DNA of 64,000 bases from Meandrina meandrites (taxonomy: Eukaryota; Cnidaria; Anthozoa; Scleractinia; Meandrinidae): the NCBI GenBank assembly GCA_963693305.1, contig OY855915.1:5883607-5947606 (forward strand). Reading direction: 5' to 3'. The notes under the pieces were generated by a model. That model did no database searches, was not told the origin of the DNA, and saw only the letters and a list, made by a program, of their open reading frames with translations. The position numbers and the translations under genes are program-made. Of this stretch, positions 62,140 through 64,000 are shown piece by piece. Each line of letters starts with the position of its first letter. Within the stretch, counting starts at the first letter, position 1.

Positions 62140-62221
62140 CAACCTCGTTCCCAGGGTCTCTCTCTCCTGCCCCCTCTCGCTCTGGGGGGGGGCGGGGAGA
62201 GAGACCCGGGGAACGAGGTTG
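62140..62221. mobile_element. 82-bp MULE-type MITE, 9-bp TSD CTTCACAAG
   Basis: CAACCTCGTTCCC and GGGGAACGAGGTTG ends, inner GGGTCTCTCTC against GAGAGAGACCC, nearly all of it a hairpin. CTTCACAAG flanks both sides (62131-62139, 62222-62230). Confidence 0.85.
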
Positions 62222-62275
62222 CTTCACAAGTACTTTCTTCAAGTCAACTGTACCGCATGAAACTTTACTGAACCT

Positions 62276-62414
62276 GCCTCGTCCCCAGGCGCCGGAAGGC
62301 GGGAAAACAGCGGGCGCGGGTGTAGTCCCACAATGCCAAGCGATCCGCGAATTATCAATCCCATAACGCACAGTGCACCGCGCACGACCAGGGAGTAACG
62401 CCTGGGGACGAGGC
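62276..62414 (-). mobile_element. GCCTCGTCCCCAGGCG-type MITE, 139 bp
   Basis: Ends GCCTCGTCCCCAGGCG and CGCCTGGGGACGAGGC are perfectly inverted (16 bp). The interior GCGATCCGCGAATTATCAAT matches the eroded copy at 3695-3835 in reverse. No clear TSD. Confidence 0.75.
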
Positions 62415-62599
62415 TGCTACAAACCAATTAAAATTCGACTGCTGTCTGTCATCAGCCCGCTCTGCAACTGCTAGTGGACTTCTAGTTTCAAATTTTCCGC
62501 GAAAACTGTCCCTGGTGACTCCCTGTTCATAAATTCTTCGGTCAATAACCGTTCTGTCATAACCTATTTACTATGCATTTTATTATCAAAATCAAGTTG

Positions 62600-64000
62600 T
62601 AAAAACGGCGATGATCACCAGTCGGCAATAAACTGTTAACTGTTATATCAGTTAACTGTTATATCTATGTTTCTAGCCAACAGCGAAAATTTCAAAATTT
62701 GTTTCACTGTATATCTGAGTTCTTATTATTTATAATTCGTAATTTTCGAGTGTATATTAGCCTTGAAAAGACTAAGTTATGTTTTCTATTAAGTAACGCA
62801 AATTAGTGAAACGTTGGGTAAAAATCGTCACAACAAGATAAAATTGAGAACAACGACGTCATGGGTTGTTTTTGACTTTGTTTTGTTTTCTATTAAGAAG
62901 CGCAAATTATAGTCAGCACAAAATGTTCAAAACATTAAATAACAAACGTTGATGCTTTTATTTGAAAACACAACAAGCAATGTCGGCCGGTTTTGTGGGT
63001 TTCACGATCAAGTAACTCGTCTTGCTCGAGATGACATTCAGAAATTGAAACCACGACAATAAATGTTCTGTCACTAGCCAGCTGCAAAAATTTCAAAATT
63101 CTTTTCCTGTTCCGGAGTATTCATAGTTTGTAGTTTTCTAGAGTATATTAACATCGAAAAGATTGAGGTATGTTTCCATTAAGGCCGGATTCTACCTGAA
63201 TTTGAGTGAAATTTTAAGAAGTTTTAAGTAGGGATAGAAGAAAGAAAATTATTTTTTCAACACCAACAGACAGTTGACTCCCCCGCAAAAGTACCCCGGG
63301 CTTCAGGTGCAACCCCGCCATAAAGTAGCGCGAATTAGTGAAACATTGGACAAAAATCGCCGGAAATACATAAAATCGAAAACAATGATGCCATTACCTG
63401 AAACCACTACAAACTGAAAGAACTTTTTGTCTCAGTTTCGTAGAATTCACGACAGTTAATCCATCTTTCTAACTCGCCTACTGCGAAAGTTTCAAAATTA
63501 TTTCACTCAATTATCAATTATTCATTATTTTGTCATTTGACTGGCCTTGACTGGGGTATTTTTTCATTTGGTGGCTTCAGGAGCATACGGTGGCGCACAT
63601 TACTGAGTGAAAAAAGTTATTTAATGTCAAGATGAAAAATAAAAGCAGCCTTGCTATAATTTGAAACCAAGACAATAAATGCTATGTCATCTAACCAAGT
63701 GCAAAAATTTTAAAATTCTTTCACTGTACCCGAGTTTTCATTATTCATAATTTGTAATTTTCGAGGGTTTATTAGCCTTGAAAAGACTGCATTATGTTTA
63801 ATCGTCATTAAGTAGCTTAAATTAGGGAAACGTTAAGCACAAATTGTCAAAAATTAAAACTGAAAACTGCGATGCCTTGAAATGAAACCACGACAAAAAA
63901 TAATTTTTTATCACAGTTTCAGAGAATCTTACTATCCATCCAACTGCGAAAATTTCAAACTACTTTCACTCACGTTTTCATTATTTTTTATTCTGTAATT
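62600..64000. repeat. Diverged satellite-like array, ~400-bp unit, running off the window
   Basis: A unit containing GCGAAAATTTCAAAATT, TTTCACTGTA..GAGTT, TTATTCATAATTTGTAATTTT, TCGAGTGTATATTAGCC, TTGAAAAGACT, ATTAAGTA(A/G)CGCAAATTAG and GTGAAACGTTGG recurs at about 62675, 63080, 63480, 63700 and 63950 with roughly 75-85 percent similarity. Unit lengths vary. No coding. The array continues beyond 64000. Confidence 0.75.
63183..63319 (-). mobile_element. TTAA-type element copy inserted in the satellite, 137 bp
   Basis: Reverse-orientation relative of 7937-8377: ACCAACAGACAGTTGACTCC, AAAGAAAATTATTTTTTCAA and GGGCTTCAGGTG match its two ends, with the middle deleted. The left flank is TTAA (63179-63182) and the right is ATAA, at a place where other satellite units read ATTAAGTA, which confirms the insertion site. 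Confidence 0.7.

Overview
The window is animal nuclear DNA. Genes are interrupted by GT-AG introns, roughly two thirds of the sequence is transposon debris, and there are AT-rich introns, tRNA-derived SINEs, CR1/L2-like LINEs, a Penelope-like element and many small terminal-inverted-repeat (TIR) elements. The repeat types and the multi-copy galactose-3-O-sulfotransferase-like genes suggest a hexacorallian cnidarian, most likely a stony coral; that placement is inference. No bacterial-style operon, CRISPR array or confident RNA gene is present.

Host genes. Three GAL3ST-like loci are present: the last 71 codons of copy 1 (1-216, +), the catalytic exon of copy 2 (11798-12938, +), and an apparently complete two-exon copy 3 on the minus strand (55402-55224 joined to 41893-40696, 458 aa). 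Between copies 2 and 3, also on the minus strand, lies a six-exon gene (28202-20281, 821 codons seen, start codon not found) for a membrane-anchored sulfatase/alkaline-phosphatase-fold protein of the DUF229 type. Every splice phase in this gene and in copy 3 is consistent. The locus therefore pairs PAPS-dependent galactose sulfotransferases (Golgi lumen) with a possible sulfoester or phosphoester hydrolase; a functional link is inference.

Layout. 0-16.4 kb: segmental tandem duplication of the sulfotransferase with its 3' flank, plus nested MITEs, an inverted pair of broken THAP domains (9.1-10.1 kb), SINEs, a hAT deletion derivative (13.0-13.8 kb) and a LINE (15.3-16.2 kb). 16.4-20.3 kb: mostly featureless. 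20.3-28.2 kb: the DUF229-type gene. 28.2-40.6 kb: MITEs, a 5'-truncated Penelope-like element (33.4-34.6 kb), a 1.0-kb TIR element, and a 3.86-kb element (36011-39865) with subterminal arrays of GATC-centred repeats. 40.7-55.4 kb: sulfotransferase copy 3, whose 13.3-kb intron holds a 2.4-kb element with two nested insertions, a 6.2-kb hAT-type element with a ~650-bp-arm palindrome and a 2A-peptide ORF, and a Mutator-like element carrying a helicase fragment. 55.4-64 kb: further MITEs, a Penelope-like 3' tail and, from about 62.6 kb to the edge, a diverged satellite-like array.

Most informative transposon evidence is direct: target-site duplications (TSDs) can be read at many element ends (TTA, TA, TTAA, 5 bp, 8 bp, 9 bp), which allows superfamily assignment and ordering of nested insertions.
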